64,000 nt of DNA, from contig NZ_FNGY01000007.1 in the NCBI RefSeq assembly GCF_900103665.1, forward strand, positions 310,001 through 374,000, read 5' to 3'. A model generated the notes under the pieces. The model saw only the letters and a list, made by a program, of their open reading frames with translations. It did no database searches and had not been told where the DNA came from. The DNA comes from Pedobacter steynii. GTDB lineage: Bacteria > Bacteroidota > Bacteroidia > Sphingobacteriales > Sphingobacteriaceae. Within the stretch, counting starts at the first letter, position 1, and every line of letters starts with the position of its first letter. A program made the position numbers and the translations under genes. Below are positions 63,021-64,000 of this stretch, one piece after another.

Positions 63021-63455
63021 TTAACTCATCACAATTTCACCCCGGTGATGGGTAACCTCTCCTACGGTGTGCTGGATCATTTCATACCTCGACATGTGAA
63101 AGTCGCCATGCCCGGGAATGTCAAATGTGACTTTTTCTTTTAAGGTCTCTTCTGATAATTCAGAGACATAATCGAGCAGGTTTTTAGATTGAATGACCAG
63201 GTCTTTCAGCAAGGCATCAATGGCACCTTCAAATACCTTTTCTTCGGGAGAACGGTCTTCCCGGCATTGTATTTTTTCCATCCATTGTGCTTCTGCAGAT
63301 AAGAGCTTCGATAATTTTTGATTGATATGGGGTAGTTCAGGAGAAACAGCTGCAGTTCCTTCATTTTTTTCTGTCAGCCGGCTTACCAGCTCATTATTTG
63401 CCCATAAATTATAGGCGCACAAGTCTTTAGTCAGGGTTTGCAAATTCACTTTCAT
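63021..63455 (-). CDS. DinB-family protein, short at the C-terminus
   Basis: This 144-residue protein is a DinB/YfiT four-helix bundle. It has the C-terminal His pair in VTHHRGEI and an upstream MIQHTVGE His. Family members usually continue 10-20 residues after this motif (a QLRxLG-like end); here the protein stops at IVMS. It may be a natural short form or a mild truncation. It is monocistronic. Confidence 0.82.
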   Translation of the reverse strand: MKVNLQTLTKDLCAYNLWANNELVSRLTEKNEGTAAVSPELPHINQKLSKLLSAEAQWMEKIQCREDRSPEEKVFEGAIDALLKDLVIQSKNLLDYVSELSEETLKEKVTFDIPGHGDFHMSRYEMIQHTVGEVTHHRGEIVMS

Positions 63456-63529
63456 TTCTTTAAATGTTTATGAATCAAATTTCAGCACCGACACTGACAA
63501 CCCTATGGCAGCCCGAAAAATTATAATAT

Positions 63530-63537
63530 TATCTTTG
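63530..63537 (+). promoter_or_regulatory. -7 box before the GNAT gene
   Basis: TATCTTTG fits TAnnTTTG and lies 15 bp before the ATG at 63552. A good -33 TTTG is not seen. Confidence 0.35.
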
Positions 63538-63551
63538 TAAAAAAGACAGAT

Positions 63552-64000
63552 ATGCAGATTACTTTCAGAACCATCCAGGCTGGCGATAATGAACAACTTG
63601 CTAAAATCATCCGTACTTCTTTAGAAGATTTTAATGTCCCTAAAATAGGAACAGCACATTCTGATCCAACAACAGATGATTTATTTAAGCTATTCCAAAC
63701 CACAGGAAGTTTTTATTTTGTGGCTGAGGAAAATGGTCAGCTTCTTGGAGGGAGCGGCATATATCCTACAGCAGGATTGCCGGAAGGTTGTGCTGAGCTG
63801 GTAAAGCTATACTTATCAAAAGATGCGCGGGGGAAAGGAATAGGCAAACAACTTTTAGAAAAGTGTTTTGAATCGGCCAGACAGCTGGGCTATCATCAGC
63901 TGTATCTGGAAACCTTGCCGCAGTTGGCACAAGCGGTGAGTATGTATGAAAAGGCCGGATTCAAAGCTTTGGATGCTGCGCTGGGAAACTCCGGCCATTT
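63552..64000 (+). CDS. GNAT acetyltransferase, 3'-truncated by the window edge
   Basis: The frame from the ATG at 63552 runs to the window end (149 codons visible). It has the GNAT core: VAEENGQLLGGSGIYP, then VKLYLSKDARGKGIGKQLLEKC (motif A, acetyl-CoA binding R-G-x-G-I-G) and YLETLPQLAQAVSMYEKAGF (motif B). Residues beyond GHF lie outside the window. The acceptor substrate is unknown. Confidence 0.88.
   Translation, partial: MQITFRTIQAGDNEQLAKIIRTSLEDFNVPKIGTAHSDPTTDDLFKLFQTTGSFYFVAEENGQLLGGSGIYPTAGLPEGCAELVKLYLSKDARGKGIGKQLLEKCFESARQLGYHQLYLETLPQLAQAVSMYEKAGFKALDAALGNSGH

Noticed and set aside
1..64000. CRISPR array, tRNA, rRNA, insertion sequence or prophage
   Set aside because: No cloverleaf, no rRNA-like tract, no direct repeat/spacer pattern with 25-40 bp repeats and no transposase or phage gene was seen; the 11-bp array is too short in period to be CRISPR.

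Overview
The window reads as a chromosomal segment of a Bacteroidota bacterium, most likely Sphingobacteriaceae and Pedobacter-like. The evidence is a SusC/SusD pair under an ECF sigma/FecR switch, a type IX secretion (gliding-type) C-terminal sorting domain, Bacteroidota-style promoter boxes (TTTG, about 19 bp, then TAnnTTTG), many Sec lipoproteins and envelope proteins of Bacteroidota-only families, and no visible Shine-Dalgarno dependence. The species assignment is an inference. I saw no rRNA, tRNA, CRISPR array, intact insertion sequence or prophage.

Layout. 1-7.9 kb: the 3' end of a large Ig-repeat secreted protein, a Xaa-Pro aminopeptidase, a small outer-membrane barrel, two lipoproteins, a Tae4-like peptidoglycan amidase tightly coupled to the second lipoprotein, a class C beta-lactamase-fold lipoprotein and a DUF6370 protein. 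8-15 kb: a minus-strand tripartite RND efflux operon (TolC, pump, adaptor) ending in an AraC regulator. 15-18 kb: an overlapping sulfatase/alpha-L-fucosidase pair. 18-27.3 kb: an EamA exporter, two AraC regulators, a VOC protein, a quinone-oxidoreductase-like enzyme, a GMC oxidoreductase with its Tat-exported small subunit, a lone GHKL ATPase, an ABM-fold protein and a DinB-fold protein. 27.4-34.7 kb: a beta-propeller/outer-membrane receptor pair, an esterase, a GIN-domain protein and a PIN-PhoH ATPase.

34.9-43.4 kb is one regulatory and uptake unit: ECF sigma, FecR anti-sigma, SusC, SusD and a phosphodiesterase-alkaline phosphatase fusion, probably for harvesting phosphate from organic phosphodiesters. 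Upstream of it lies a roughly 1 kb gene-free stretch with an 11-bp phased repeat array at one end and a cluster of DnaA-box-like nonamers next to AT-rich DNA at the other, a candidate oriC. 44.4-48 kb: an rpiB operon, a DUF4397 lipoprotein and two tandem paralogues with Arg/Asp/Gly/His-rich tails.

48-56 kb is envelope-signalling territory: a two-component system with a well-formed OmpR-type operator, a BlaI/M56 pair with a tandem operator laid over a consensus promoter, and a second two-component system flanked by two PepSY-like proteins and lspA. 56-64 kb: a thioredoxin-fold protein, a prolyl oligopeptidase, a WG/Sel1 repeat protein, a Nudix hydrolase, an NAD(P)-binding protein, a second DinB protein and a 3'-truncated GNAT acetyltransferase. 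The least conventional items are the Tae4/lipoprotein pair, the phosphodiesterase-phosphatase fusion, the 11-bp array, the candidate oriC and the paired ATGAAAW operator.
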